64,000 nucleotides of DNA from an uncultured Bacillaceae bacterium (GCA_937951955.1 CALGAD010000017.1:35863-99862); one strand, 5' to 3'; numbered from the stretch's first letter, positions 26,034 through 35,504 are shown. The notes: generated from the sequence alone by a model not told the origin. Numbers and translations: made by a program.

Positions 26034-26219
26034 CGTTACCCTCCATTAACGTACAATTAACAAGCAAATAGTTGAATTTTAACCTTTTTCCGTTAAACTA
26101 ATATGTAAGTGTTTTTTCGATTATTTTAGATCAACGGGAAATGTTTTCCTCTTTTATAATAAGTTTAGCACGAAAAATGTCGAAAATTAAGGAAAATATA
26201 AAAAGAAAGGAATCCATCG

Positions 26220-27029
26220 ATGAATAATCGTTATTTGATTGCTTTAGATTTGGACGGCACATTGTTAAAAGATGATAAGACGATTTCTGAAAAAACGAAA
26301 AAGGTCCTGCAGCAAGTTAAAGCCGAAGGTCATATCATCATGATCGCAACAGGACGACCGTATCGATCCAGTGAACAATATTATAAAGAATTGGGGTTAA
26401 CAAGCCCGATCGTGAATTTCAATGGAGCTTTCGTTCACCATCCGTTAGACAATGATTGGGGCGTGCATCATGAACCCTTAAGTTTAGATACCGTACAGAC
26501 GATAGTGGAAAGTTGTTTCCAGTACAATTTTTACAATATTATCGCCGAAGTGCTGGACCATATTTACATCCATTATCACGATCAGAAACTGCTCGATATT
26601 TTCCGGCTCGGGAATCCCCGCATAACCGAAGGGGATTTGCGCAAATTTTTAGATGATAACCCGACGAGTTTATTAATTTATGCCGATGATGAAGAAGTAA
26701 AAAGAATCAGCCAGTTCCTGGAAGATGAACATAGTGACATGGTGGAACATCGCAATTGGGGCTATCCGTTCCCGGTGATTGAAATCAATAAAAAGGGAAT
26801 TAATAAAGCGGTCGGTATCCAGAAGGTGGCGGAATATTACAATATTCCCCGGGAGCGGATTATCGCTTTCGGTGATGAAGATAATGACCTAGAAATGCTC
26901 CAGTACGCCAAATACGGTGTGGCGATGGGAAATGCGATTGATGCGGCCAAGGAAGTCGCAAGGGATGTTACACTTACCAATGAAGAAGACGGCATTGCTG
27001 TTTATTTAGAAAAAACTTTATTAGCATAA
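26220..27029 (+). CDS. yitU: HAD-IIB (Cof-type) phosphatase YitU
   Basis: Haloacid-dehalogenase-superfamily sugar or nucleotide phosphatase of 269 aa. Motif I is DLDGTLLKDD (nucleophile and acid aspartates), motif II is MIATGRP, the lysine is in EINKKGINKAVG and motif IV is IAFGDEDNDLEMLQYA. The C2-type cap lies between. In B. subtilis YitU can dephosphorylate the riboflavin precursor 5-amino-6-ribitylamino-uracil phosphate (literature). It is divergent from yitV. A long hairpin follows. Confidence 0.92.
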   Translation: MNNRYLIALDLDGTLLKDDKTISEKTKKVLQQVKAEGHIIMIATGRPYRSSEQYYKELGLTSPIVNFNGAFVHHPLDNDWGVHHEPLSLDTVQTIVESCFQYNFYNIIAEVLDHIYIHYHDQKLLDIFRLGNPRITEGDLRKFLDDNPTSLLIYADDEEVKRISQFLEDEHSDMVEHRNWGYPFPVIEINKKGINKAVGIQKVAEYYNIPRERIIAFGDEDNDLEMLQYAKYGVAMGNAIDAAKEVARDVTLTNEEDGIAVYLEKTLLA

Positions 27030-27042
27030 AAATTCCTCCTCT

Positions 27043-27096
27043 GTATGAATAAGAAAAGGGAATTTGTAGTTCCCTTGACAAATTTCCTTTTCATAC
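27043..27096 (+). repeat. Long hairpin between yitU and a small gene
   Basis: 14-bp stem GAAAAGGGAATTTG/CAAATTTCCTTTTC with one G-U pair and a 12-nt loop; outer GTAT/ATAC pairs extend it. No T-tract follows, so it is either a weak yitU terminator or a processing/stability element. A TTGACA in the loop side lacks a matching -10. Confidence 0.6.
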
Positions 27097-27166
27097 GATT
27101 TGAGAAATCGGCCATCCTATACATGAACGAAATTTTCGTTCAATCAATCGAGGGGGGCTTGCGCTC

Positions 27167-27307
27167 ATGGGCAAAAGAAGTAAATCGAAACGGTTTATCA
27201 AACAGGGGCTCGATACGGTGAACCGGCATGCCGAAAAATTCCCCTACCATTTAACGTATGCGGAGGCTGAAGCTAGAAAAATGGCCAACCGCCCTATCCA
27301 CTATTAG
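27167..27307 (+). CDS. Small basic protein, 46 aa
   Basis: Short gene starting ATG with GAGGGGGG about 10 nt upstream. The product begins MGKRSKSKRFIKQG and ends ANRPIHY; it is strongly basic at the N-terminus with an amphipathic middle. It runs directly into the DUF3813 gene (12-nt gap, next ribosome binding site GGGAGAG), so they are probably co-transcribed. I do not recognise it; small basic proteins at this site in bacilli may be sporulation-related (inference). Confidence 0.55.
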   Translation: MGKRSKSKRFIKQGLDTVNRHAEKFPYHLTYAEAEARKMANRPIHY

Positions 27308-27319
27308 GGAGAGTTAAAA

Positions 27320-27532
27320 ATGGCAAAAAAATTGTTTCAACAAGCCAGAGATTTCACCCAGCAGGCACAAAATCTCCCCGAAGTAACGTATGAAGACATT
27401 GAAAAAGCCAAAAATGCCATATCTTCGGCTTTCGCGAACGCCACTGAAGCCCAGCAAGAACTTTTGAGGGAGTATCAAGAAGAACTGGAGCAAATCGAGC
27501 AGCAGATCGATTCTCCAGAAGAGCTGCAATAA
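27320..27532 (+). CDS. DUF3813 family small protein
   Basis: Acidic, helical protein of 70 aa (LFQQARDFTQQAQNL then QQELLREYQEELEQIEQQ), probably a coiled coil. It resembles the DUF3813 family (B. subtilis YizC) encoded next to yitU. Function unknown. GGGAGAG precedes the ATG; the stop lies inside the following terminator. Confidence 0.7.
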   Translation: MAKKLFQQARDFTQQAQNLPEVTYEDIEKAKNAISSAFANATEAQQELLREYQEELEQIEQQIDSPEELQ

Positions 27533-27579
27533 AAAAACGGGGCACATGAAAGAAATTTTCTTTCATGCCCCGTTTTTTT
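27531..27579. terminator. Bidirectional terminator DUF3813/yitT
   Basis: Very long near-perfect hairpin: AAAAACGGGGCA(C)ATGAAAGAAA against TTTCTTTCATGCCCCGTTTTT, with T-tracts on both strands. Confidence 0.92.
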
Positions 27580-28465
27580 AATCGTTGCGGAAGCGACCGA
27601 TTATATCTTCCGTATAGAAAATGTTTGTGAATGCCTCAGGATCAATACGCTTGATCAAGCGTTTCAGTTCATACAGTTCATATTTGCTGACAACAGTCAT
27701 GAGCATTTCTTTATTTTTCTCAGAAAATGCTCCTTTTGCCGGAACAATCGTCACACCACGATGCAAGTTGTTCATGATTTCACTTTTTAGTTCATGAGTT
27801 TTGTTCGTAATGATTAAAGCTGTTAATTTTTCATACCGAGTATGAATGGCATCCACAACTTGACTTGATGTGAAAGCAACAACTAAAGAATACAATGCTT
27901 TTTCCCAGCCAAATAAATATCCGGCGGTCAAAATGATTACACTATTCAGTATAAAGGAGTATTTTCCTGTCGGCTTTCCATTTAATTTGGATAAAACGAC
28001 AGCGATGATATCCATCCCACCGGTCGATGATCCGTAGCGGAGCGTAATGCCAATGCCGATCGCCGAGATACAGCCACCGAAGACGGCATTCAATAATAGA
28101 TCATCGGATAGTGGATAAATAGGGACGATATTTAAAAACAATGACATCATGGAAACGCTAATTAAACTGTATATCGTAAATGATTTTCCAACTTTCTTCC
28201 AGCCGAGCAGTAATACAGGAATATTGAGCAAAATTAATAAAGTCCCCATCGATATCAATATGTTAAACCTTTGGAATACGGTCATCAATAATTGGGAAAG
28301 ACCGGAAAATCCAACAGAATATACATTTGCCGGTACCAGGAAAAAATTCATGCCAATGGCAAATATAAAAGCGCTGACTGACAATATGAATAAGCGTTTG
28401 ACCGCTTTTAAAAACATTTGCAACTCATTGCTATGATTTTTTTTGTAAAAGATGTTAATACTCAT
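27578..28465 (-). CDS. yitT: YitT family membrane protein (DUF2179)
   Basis: Integral membrane protein of 295 aa with about five or six helices in the first 200 residues (for example LFILSVSAFIFAIGMNFFLVP) and the conserved YGSSTGGMDIIA loop. It ends with a cytoplasmic DUF2179 domain (MTVVSKYELYELKRLIKRIDPEAFTNI). Probably a small-molecule transporter or channel; substrate unknown. The start is uncertain: ATG 28465 has AAGGAG very close, and a GTG at 28486 is in frame. Confidence 0.88.
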   Translation of the reverse strand: MSINIFYKKNHSNELQMFLKAVKRLFILSVSAFIFAIGMNFFLVPANVYSVGFSGLSQLLMTVFQRFNILISMGTLLILLNIPVLLLGWKKVGKSFTIYSLISVSMMSLFLNIVPIYPLSDDLLLNAVFGGCISAIGIGITLRYGSSTGGMDIIAVVLSKLNGKPTGKYSFILNSVIILTAGYLFGWEKALYSLVVAFTSSQVVDAIHTRYEKLTALIITNKTHELKSEIMNNLHRGVTIVPAKGAFSEKNKEMLMTVVSKYELYELKRLIKRIDPEAFTNIFYTEDIIGRFRND

Positions 28466-28596
28466 TACTCCTTGATGTCCTTTCACAATTATGTAAACAA
28501 CATTGTCATCGTTAGTAATTTTATAACACTTCTATTGTCATAAAGACAGAGAACAGGTACACTAAATGAAGATTATATTAGGAAGTGGTGATTGTA

Positions 28597-29481
28597 ATGG
28601 CGAATATTCAACTCATAACGGATTGCGGCTGCGACCTCCCTTTAAACTTTCTTGACAATCATAATATAACACTTATACCATTAAAAGTTCATCTTGGCGA
28701 GGATGAATTTGAAGATTTAGTTACAATTGAACCGAAAACCGTTTATGATGCGATGCGTAACGGTGCCAGTCCGAAGACTTCCCAGGCATCTCCGAATACG
28801 ATGCAAGAAATATTTACAGAACTGGCGCAAGCAAAACAACCGGCAATTTATTTCGCTTTTTCTTCCGAACTTTCCGGCACATACTCGACGGCCTGTATGA
28901 TCCGGGATCAAGTACGCGAAGAATATCCAGATTTGGATCTAACCATTATCGATACAAAATGCGCTTCCCTTGGCATGGGACTTGTCGTGAAGCACGCGGC
29001 GGAACTTTTGAAAAACGGTGCGGATAAAGAAACGATTGTCGCAGAATGCGAATTCATGGCACGCCATATGGAACATTTGTTTACCGTGGACAAACTGGAC
29101 TATTTACAAAGGGGTGGCCGCATTTCCAAAACATCAGCAGTCGTTGGTGGATTGCTAAACATTAAGCCGCTTTTAAACGTCGAAGATGGTAAACTCGTCC
29201 CTCTCGAAAAAATCCGTGGCGATAAGAAACTGATGAAACGGATGCTGGAATTAATTGGCGAAAGAGGCGTTGATTTAGAGAATCAAGTCATCGGAATTAG
29301 TCATGCGGATAGTGAAGAAGTGGCTCTTAAATATAAAGAACTCCTTGCTGAAAAATATGGATGCAAACATTTCATGATCAATACGATTGGTGCTGCCATC
29401 GGAGCCCACGCCGGTCCGGGTACAATTGCAATTTTCTTTTTAAATGCGCAAATGAATACTAGCCTTCCCGTTCAACAATAA
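28597..29481 (+). CDS. yitS: DegV family fatty-acid-binding protein YitS
   Basis: DegV-fold protein of 294 aa. N-terminal ITDCGCDLP replaces the usual ITDSxxDLP; then LSGTYSTA and YLQRGGRISKTSAVVGGLLNIKPLL (lipid-binding signature) and AAIGAHAGPGTIAIFF at the C-terminus. DegV/FakB proteins bind a fatty acid for phosphorylation by a FakA kinase. The serine at the fatty-acid carboxylate site may be changed, since TDCGC stands where TDS is common. ATG 28597 follows AGTGGTG. Confidence 0.9.
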   Translation: MANIQLITDCGCDLPLNFLDNHNITLIPLKVHLGEDEFEDLVTIEPKTVYDAMRNGASPKTSQASPNTMQEIFTELAQAKQPAIYFAFSSELSGTYSTACMIRDQVREEYPDLDLTIIDTKCASLGMGLVVKHAAELLKNGADKETIVAECEFMARHMEHLFTVDKLDYLQRGGRISKTSAVVGGLLNIKPLLNVEDGKLVPLEKIRGDKKLMKRMLELIGERGVDLENQVIGISHADSEEVALKYKELLAEKYGCKHFMINTIGAAIGAHAGPGTIAIFFLNAQMNTSLPVQQ

Positions 29482-29536
29482 TAAACGTAGATGCTTTTTC
29501 CATGGAAAAAGCGAAAACATGAAGGGAAGGATTCCG

Positions 29537-29668
29537 TTGTCACGAACAAAAGATGATGATAAAAAGCCCGTGGACAATCAGGCAAAACGGGAAGAGAAAA
29601 ACGAAATCCGGGAAAGAAATCGCAAGGCAGGAAAACGTCAATATTCGAAGAAAACCGATCATTTATAA
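29537..29668 (+). CDS. Small charged protein, 43 aa (DUF3941-like)
   Basis: Short gene starting at TTG, six nt after GAAGGGAAGG. The product begins MSRTKDDDKKPVDNQAKREE and ends QYSKKTDHL; about half the residues are charged. From memory this resembles the DUF3941 family of short Bacillus proteins, but I cannot verify that. The stop codon is within the terminator stem at 29667-29697, and it follows yitS by 55 nt, probably in the same transcript. Confidence 0.6.
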   Translation: MSRTKDDDKKPVDNQAKREEKNEIRERNRKAGKRQYSKKTDHL

Positions 29669-29697
29669 GGGTCTGGCAAAGTGCCGGTCCCTTTTTT
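29667..29697 (+). terminator. Terminator after yitS and the small gene
   Basis: 12-position stem AAGGGTCTGGCA/TGCCGGTCCCTT (one T-T mismatch, one G-U) followed by T-tract. Confidence 0.8.
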
Positions 29698-29852
29698 ATT
29701 TGCCCGCTCATAAAATTCGTTAAGATGGTTGAAAAAAAGAAAGAAGGGATTGCTTAACATTCATATATGAACGATTCCCGTTCAGGAGTTGTTTATTACC
29801 TATTCGATGGAATATAATGGGGATAATAATCAATCGTTAATGGAGGAAAAAA

Positions 29853-30344
29853 ATGGCCAAAGAAAGTTCTTTTGATATTGTTTCGAAAGTTGATTTATCT
29901 GAAGTTACGAACGCCATCAATATCGCGATGAAAGAAATTCAAAACCGGTACGACTTTAAAGGGAGCAGCAGCGAAATTTCTCTCGATGGTGACGAAATTG
30001 TCATGATTTCCGATGATGAGTTTAAAATGAATCAATTAAAAGATGTCCTGTTAAGCAAGTTAATTAGACGAAACGTACCGATTAAAAACTTGCAATACGG
30101 CAAGCTAGAAAGTGCGGCCGGTGGAAATGTCCGGATGCGGATAAAACTCGTTCAAGGAATCGATAAAGAGAATGCGAAGAAAATCAATACGATTATTAAA
30201 AATACGAAACTAAAAGTAAAGAGCCAGATCCAGGATGACCAAATCCGGGTATCCGGTAAAAACCGCGATGATTTGCAAAAGGTCATTGCCGCATTAAGAG
30301 AAGCGGATCTTCCGCTTGATTTGCAATTTGTTAATTATCGCTAA
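29853..30344 (+). CDS. yitK: YajQ family nucleotide-binding protein YitK
   Basis: YajQ/DUF520 protein of 163 aa: SFDIVSKVDLSEVTNAINIA at the start, NRYDFKGSSSEI, and KKINTIIKNTKLKVKSQIQDDQIRVSGKNRDDLQ. It has two ferredoxin-like domains; members bind nucleotides, including cyclic di-GMP in Xanthomonas. The role in Bacillus is not known. GGAGG lies just before the ATG. It shares a bidirectional terminator with the maltodextrin operon. Confidence 0.93.
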   Translation: MAKESSFDIVSKVDLSEVTNAINIAMKEIQNRYDFKGSSSEISLDGDEIVMISDDEFKMNQLKDVLLSKLIRRNVPIKNLQYGKLESAAGGNVRMRIKLVQGIDKENAKKINTIIKNTKLKVKSQIQDDQIRVSGKNRDDLQKVIAALREADLPLDLQFVNYR

Positions 30345-30347
30345 TGG

Positions 30348-30389
30348 AAAGCGAGGCATTTCATAATGGCAGAGAAATGCCTCGCTTTT
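30348..30389. terminator. Bidirectional terminator yitK / maltodextrin operon
   Basis: Perfect 15-bp stem AAAGCGAGGCATTTC/GAAATGCCTCGCTTT; serves yitK on plus and the regulator gene on minus. Confidence 0.92.
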
Positions 30390-30401
30390 AGTTAGAAACG
30401 A

Positions 30402-31427
30402 CTATTTTTTATGTTCTGCACAGGATGACCGTTTGATCAACTGGTGCGGAATGATGACCCGCTTCACGGGTTCGCGATTATTTTTGATTTTAGCGACCAA
30501 TTGTTTCACCGCTTCCATTCCCAGGTCAAAAATCCCGATATCCACAGACGTTAATGACGGATTGGACAGGCGTGATATCAAGGCATTGTTAAAACTGACT
30601 AACGATAAATCGCGGGGAACTTCCATACCGAATAGGTGTAACGATTGCAAAACCCCGAGAGCCATTAAATCGTCCGTCACGAGCAAGGCCGTTGGCGGCT
30701 CCGCTAAGGACATAAGCTTTAGAATCGCCTGTTTTCCCCCGCTCACAAGGAAATCTTCATGGATGATATATTCCTCACGGACAGGGAGTCCGGCATTCTT
30801 TAATGCCTGTTGATATCCTTCTAAACGAGTGACCGTAACCATTAATTTTTCATTCCCGCCGATAAAACCGATCCGTTCATGTCCGAGTTCCAATAAATAT
30901 TCGGTCGCTTGCTTAGCCGCTTCCACATTATCATTGTCTACATGGGTAATCCGCTCCGCATGTTCATACGGTTTACCGACAATAACGAAGGGGAAATCTT
31001 TTTCCAGTAAATAATCGACCACTTCATCTTTAATTTTGGAGTAGAGTAAAATAATCCCGTCAACCCGTCCACCCTGTACCATCTGAACGACTTCATGATA
31101 AATTTCATCTTCCGTTATTCCAGTCGTTAATTGAATTCCATAATGTTTATCGTGCGCACCTTCACTAATTCCGCGCAACACTTCCGAAAAGAAGGGGTTT
31201 TGAAAGGCTAAATTCCCCGAGCCTGGAAAAACGATGCCGAGCACTTGCGTGGACTGGCTGGCTAAACTCCTGGCTATAAAATTCGGATGGTACCCTAACT
31301 CTTCCATCACTTTGCGAACTTTTCTTTTTGTTTTTTCACTGATACGAGGACTATCGGCAATCACCCGGGAAACGGTTGATGGTGATACATTCGCTGCTTT
31401 TGCGACATCTTTAATCGTTACATTCAT
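30402..31427 (-). CDS. malR: LacI-family maltodextrin regulator (MalR/MdxR type)
   Basis: LacI/GalR-family regulator of 341 aa. The N-terminal helix-turn-helix and hinge are clear (TIKDVAKAANVSPSTVSRVI, then RSLASQSTQVLGIVF), followed by a periplasmic-binding-like sugar domain. It is the last gene of the maltodextrin operon, 66 nt after mapA. In B. subtilis the equivalent YvdE/MdxR activates the mdx genes; in other Gram-positives MalR represses. The operators at 40139 and 41879 are good targets for it or for CcpA; the sequence cannot say which. AAGGGGG precedes the ATG. Confidence 0.88.
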   Translation of the reverse strand: MNVTIKDVAKAANVSPSTVSRVIADSPRISEKTKRKVRKVMEELGYHPNFIARSLASQSTQVLGIVFPGSGNLAFQNPFFSEVLRGISEGAHDKHYGIQLTTGITEDEIYHEVVQMVQGGRVDGIILLYSKIKDEVVDYLLEKDFPFVIVGKPYEHAERITHVDNDNVEAAKQATEYLLELGHERIGFIGGNEKLMVTVTRLEGYQQALKNAGLPVREEYIIHEDFLVSGGKQAILKLMSLAEPPTALLVTDDLMALGVLQSLHLFGMEVPRDLSLVSFNNALISRLSNPSLTSVDIGIFDLGMEAVKQLVAKIKNNREPVKRVIIPHQLIKRSSCAEHKK

Positions 31428-31493
31428 GGCCTTTCCCCCTTCTTCTAAAAATATTGTCGAGTTACGTTCATCCGGAAAAGGGTGTTTGTAAAG

Positions 31494-33767
31494 TTAGCGA
31501 ACCTTTTCCGTTGGATGTGAAAATGAGTCGCTTAACATTACTCGTTCATTGTAAATGGTGACTTCTAGAGGATCTCCAGACACGAGTTCGAAAATTGATT
31601 CATTATGGTCTACCATCACCTTTAAAAGCCGGCCCCGATAATTAAGATGGAAACTATAGTGGGACCATTTTTCCGGAATAATGGGTGCGAACGATAGTTT
31701 CCCTTGATGCGTGCGCATGCCACTGAATCCCTGAACGATCGCTAACCAGCTGCCGCTCATCGATGTGATATGCAAACCATCTTCCGTATCGTTATTATAG
31801 TTATCCAGGTCGAGACGGGCGGTCCGTTCATACAGTTCAAGTGCTTTATCAATTTTTCTCAACTCTGCCGCGATCACGCTATGGATACTTGGTGAAAGAC
31901 TTGATTCATGAACCGTCATCGGTTCATAAAATTCAAAGTTCCGTCTTTTTTCCTCTTCTGTAAAACGCTCGCTGAAGAAATAAATACCTTGTAGCACATC
32001 CGCTTGCTTAATAAAAGAGGAGCGTAAAATTCGGTCCCAGGACCAGTTTTGGTTCAACGGCAAGTCATCAGGGGATAGGTCCGCAACCGTTTGCAAAGGT
32101 TTATCCAGGAAGGTGTCGTGCTGGACGAAAATCTTCCGTTCTTCATCATAAGGCAGATACATATTTTTATAGATATGTTGCCATTTCTTCCTCTCGTCTG
32201 CGGTTACACCAAGATTTGCGATTTTTTCCCCGGATACTTTCTCGAGGGTTTTCAAAGTATATTCTAAACACCAGGCGGCAATGTAGTTCGTATACCAGTT
32301 ATTATTCACGTTATTTTCATACTCATTCGGGCCGGTAACCCCATGAATCATATATTTTCCGGTGCGTTCATTGAAATGAACCCGGTCAGCCCAGAAACGG
32401 CTGATTTCGATGAGGACATCAATCCCCTTTTCTAATAAATAACTTTCATCACCGGTGTAGTTCGTATAATTGTAAATGGCATAAGCAATGGCTCCGTTGC
32501 GATGAATTTCTTCAAAAGTGATTTCCCACTCATTATGGCATTCCTCACCGGTAAAAGTTACCATCGGGTATAATGCACCTTTTAGTCCTAACTTCCGGGC
32601 ATTTTTCTTCGCTGCCGGCAATTGATTATATCGATATAATAATAGATTTTTAGCAACATGTGAACTGGCTACGCCTAAATAGAAGGGAAAAATGAAGGCT
32701 TCCGTATCCCAATACGTTGCGCCCCCATACTTTTCACCAGTAAATCCTTTTGGACCGATATTTAAGCGGGCATCGTCCCCGTAATACGTGGAGAATAGTT
32801 GAAAAATATTAAAGCGAATTCCTTGCTGGGCAGCCGGATCGCCGCCAATCGTCACATCCGCTTTTTGCCACCGCTTCGCCCAGAGTTCGACATGCCTCTC
32901 CCGCAAATCTTGATAATCCCGCTTGCGAATTTCGCCTAATCGTTTTTGTGCAGCGATAGGTACGTCCGCTTCAGGGTAATCTCGACTTGTTGTGACGATA
33001 ATTCGTTTTTCGAAAATAGTTGTTTCGCCTTTTTGCAACTGTCCCTGGAAAATTTCAGCTACTTGCATCTTTTCCACGATTTCTCCCTGGAACGCGAGCC
33101 GGTCCGTTTTATTTTCCATCGCAGCAGCAACTGTAAACTGTTCTACACCAAATGGATTGGGCTTCGTTTTAACAACAAGCAGATTTTTATCCGCTTGAAC
33201 GGGAATCCAAAACTGCTCATTATAATTGCTATCTTCATTGTAGACATCGCCATCAAGATATGAACGGATCACGACTTCAGCATCATCGGTTACGCTTTCT
33301 ATGGCAATATGAATGGCACATAGCTCCTTCACATCCAGGCTGACGAAGCGATCGATATGAACGGTAAATGTTTTCCCGTTCTTTTCAATTGTAAAAGCGC
33401 GTTTTAAAATACCTTCTTTCATATCCAGTTCCAGTGAAAAATCGCTGAGATGATCCGTGTACAGGTCAACTTTTTCACCATCGAAATAGATTTCCGTCTT
33501 GATAAAGTTTACGGTGTTAATCACCTTGCCGAAATAGTCCGGATAGCCGATTTTCCACCAGCCAACCTTTGTTTTATCGGGAAACCAGACGCCGGCTAAA
33601 TAAATCCCCTGGTGATGGTCGCCCGAATAACCTTCCTCAAAATTCCCCCGCATGCCCATATAGCCATTGCCAATACTCGTCAAGCTTTCCTGAAGGCGTT
33701 TATTCTCCTTATCGAGGGTGCGGGTTTTAATTTTCCACGGATCAATGTCAAATAGTCTTTTTCTCAT
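31494..33767 (-). CDS. mapA: Maltose phosphorylase (GH65)
   Basis: Cytoplasmic family 65 glycoside phosphorylase of 757 aa. It splits maltose with phosphate into glucose and beta-glucose 1-phosphate. The acid catalyst is in HGVTGPNEYENNVNNNWYTN, with GFTGEKYGGATYWDTEAF and GEECHNEWEITFEEIHRNG nearby, as in characterised maltose phosphorylases. ATG 33767 is chosen because AGAGGTG lies 6 nt before it. It is 11 nt downstream of the DUF1189 gene, same order as B. subtilis yvdJ-yvdK. Beta-glucose 1-phosphate needs a beta-phosphoglucomutase, which is not in this window. Confidence 0.95.
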   Translation of the reverse strand: MRKRLFDIDPWKIKTRTLDKENKRLQESLTSIGNGYMGMRGNFEEGYSGDHHQGIYLAGVWFPDKTKVGWWKIGYPDYFGKVINTVNFIKTEIYFDGEKVDLYTDHLSDFSLELDMKEGILKRAFTIEKNGKTFTVHIDRFVSLDVKELCAIHIAIESVTDDAEVVIRSYLDGDVYNEDSNYNEQFWIPVQADKNLLVVKTKPNPFGVEQFTVAAAMENKTDRLAFQGEIVEKMQVAEIFQGQLQKGETTIFEKRIIVTTSRDYPEADVPIAAQKRLGEIRKRDYQDLRERHVELWAKRWQKADVTIGGDPAAQQGIRFNIFQLFSTYYGDDARLNIGPKGFTGEKYGGATYWDTEAFIFPFYLGVASSHVAKNLLLYRYNQLPAAKKNARKLGLKGALYPMVTFTGEECHNEWEITFEEIHRNGAIAYAIYNYTNYTGDESYLLEKGIDVLIEISRFWADRVHFNERTGKYMIHGVTGPNEYENNVNNNWYTNYIAAWCLEYTLKTLEKVSGEKIANLGVTADERKKWQHIYKNMYLPYDEERKIFVQHDTFLDKPLQTVADLSPDDLPLNQNWSWDRILRSSFIKQADVLQGIYFFSERFTEEEKRRNFEFYEPMTVHESSLSPSIHSVIAAELRKIDKALELYERTARLDLDNYNNDTEDGLHITSMSGSWLAIVQGFSGMRTHQGKLSFAPIIPEKWSHYSFHLNYRGRLLKVMVDHNESIFELVSGDPLEVTIYNERVMLSDSFSHPTEKVR

Positions 33768-33778
33768 TTTATTCACCT

Positions 33779-34609
33779 CTATACGTTATCGTTTGCTTTT
33801 TCATCTTTTAACTGCGTTGTGAAAAAAACGGCTAATAGAATGAATATCAGACCGATCGTCTGCATCATGATCATCGCGATCACATTAAAGTGAATGATCC
33901 CTGCAATCATGGCAGCAAACGTTGGTATGCCCAGGCAATTTACAATGATAGTGATGGCTTCTTTAAAACTACGGATGGAGCTCACGTTACCGGCTTTCGT
34001 AAAGTACAAAAATAAGGCCGAACCGAAAACAATGAAAAGTGTGCTGATGAATATGATCGTTCCGGTGATCAACGTAAGAGAAGATACAAAATAGACTTTA
34101 TTTGGTATCAGCCATGCGCGGGATAAAACCTCATGAAACTCATCAACCGTCTGAACCCCATGCAGCGAGAACGATTTCGTATATGGGATATAAGAGACAG
34201 GATGATCTCCTTCTTTGAGAATAAAATGATCGTCTAAAAACAACAGCGCATACTCGTAATCAAGGAATTCTCGCGCTTCTTGTTCCGACAAACCGAAGGC
34301 GACGATTCCGTCCTCCTTTTCCCTTTGAAAAGGCACACCTCCGATTAACCGTCCCTCTACAACTTTTACATCTTGCAGGAGCAAAACGATCTCGTCATCA
34401 ATGAACCCCATCGTCTTCGGATAGTAGGCACGGATAGGAAAAGTATCCTTTGTTGCATAATGCAACGAAATCGGGATCATCATCAAGCCATGCAAAAAGA
34501 GAAAGACGATAATGATTTGCCACCATTTGAATTGCTTTCTACTCCGGAAAATTCGTTTTGGTGTCCAAATATTCGTAAAGTAGTTGACGGGAAAGACATC
34601 TGTTTTCAT
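33779..34609 (-). CDS. yvdJ: DUF1189 membrane protein of the maltodextrin operon (YvdJ)
   Basis: Membrane protein of 276 aa with one N-terminal helix (WWQIIIVFLFLHGLMMIPI), a 120-residue outside domain and four helices in the last third (from LTLITGTIIFISTLFIVFGS). It belongs to DUF1189 and lies between mdxG and mapA as in B. subtilis. Its role is not known; the conserved place suggests a helper of the transporter. GAAAGGAT precedes the ATG. Confidence 0.82.
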   Translation of the reverse strand: MKTDVFPVNYFTNIWTPKRIFRSRKQFKWWQIIIVFLFLHGLMMIPISLHYATKDTFPIRAYYPKTMGFIDDEIVLLLQDVKVVEGRLIGGVPFQREKEDGIVAFGLSEQEAREFLDYEYALLFLDDHFILKEGDHPVSYIPYTKSFSLHGVQTVDEFHEVLSRAWLIPNKVYFVSSLTLITGTIIFISTLFIVFGSALFLYFTKAGNVSSIRSFKEAITIIVNCLGIPTFAAMIAGIIHFNVIAMIMMQTIGLIFILLAVFFTTQLKDEKANDNV

Positions 34610-34647
34610 CGAAAAAATCCTTTCTATCAGCCGTTGTCACGAGGAAC

Positions 34648-35502
34648 TTATCCTTTCGTACCTCCACCGGTTAATCCCGTGATAAAATATTTTTGCAACA
34701 TAAAGAACAGGATACAGATCGGAACAGCGATTAAAATCGCTCCGGCCGCAAATAACGCGACTTTTTGTTCAAACGGGTTGCTGATAAACGTTTGTAACCC
34801 CAGAGCAACGGTGTAATTTTCCGGTCTCCGCAATAAAAATTTGGCGAGCATATATTCACCAAACGGTCCCATAAATGCCCATAAGGCTTGAACAGCAATC
34901 ATCGGCTTCACGAGCGGCAGGACAATTTGCCAAAAGATGCGAAAGTGCCCGGCACCGTCCAATTTCGCCGATTCATCTAAATCAATCGGGATCGTATCAA
35001 AATAGCCCTTCATCAACCACGTATTCATCGGAATACCGCCACCGATATACAGAAAGGCTAAAAACCACATGGAATCCAGTGCGTTCAACAGTAGTGCCAT
35101 TACAAAGAAGGCGGTCAATGCGGCGGTTGTCGGTACCATTTGCACGATTACGAAAAATTTCAGCGACTGCTTCCGGCCGACAAAACGGTAGCGGCTATAC
35201 GTATAGCCCGCCAAGGTAACGACAGAAACTTGCACAACCATACAAAACAGGGCCAAAATGAGCGTATTCACGTACCATTCGCCGAACAATGTTTCGGTAA
35301 ATAAGCGCTTGAAATTATTCAATGTCCAGTCGGCGGAAACATCTAACGAGAAAGCCGTTAAGTTTCCGGCTTTAAAGGCTGAACTCGCTGTAATTAAGAG
35401 CGGATAAATAATAATGACCGATAGCAGTATTAAATAAAAATATGTGAAAAAACGATTGGCAAAGCGGCGCAATTTATAGTGGAATTCCGATTTCGCAGAC
35501 AT
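34648..35502 (-). CDS. mdxG: Maltodextrin ABC transporter permease MdxG
   Basis: MalG-type permease of 284 aa with six predicted membrane helices. The cytoplasmic EAA loop is DESAKLDGAGHFRIFWQIVLPLVKP, which docks with the ATPase. No ATPase gene is in the operon; in bacilli the shared MsmX supplies it. It starts 2 nt after the mdxF stop, with GGGGG upstream. Confidence 0.94.
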   Translation of the reverse strand: MSAKSEFHYKLRRFANRFFTYFYLILLSVIIIYPLLITASSAFKAGNLTAFSLDVSADWTLNNFKRLFTETLFGEWYVNTLILALFCMVVQVSVVTLAGYTYSRYRFVGRKQSLKFFVIVQMVPTTAALTAFFVMALLLNALDSMWFLAFLYIGGGIPMNTWLMKGYFDTIPIDLDESAKLDGAGHFRIFWQIVLPLVKPMIAVQALWAFMGPFGEYMLAKFLLRRPENYTVALGLQTFISNPFEQKVALFAAGAILIAVPICILFFMLQKYFITGLTGGGTKG

Positions 35503-35504
35503 GC

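Noticed and set aside
27075..27103. TTGACA as promoter for the small gene at 27167
   Set aside because: At 17 nt the sequence is ATTTGA, not a -10 box, and the hexamer is part of a hairpin.
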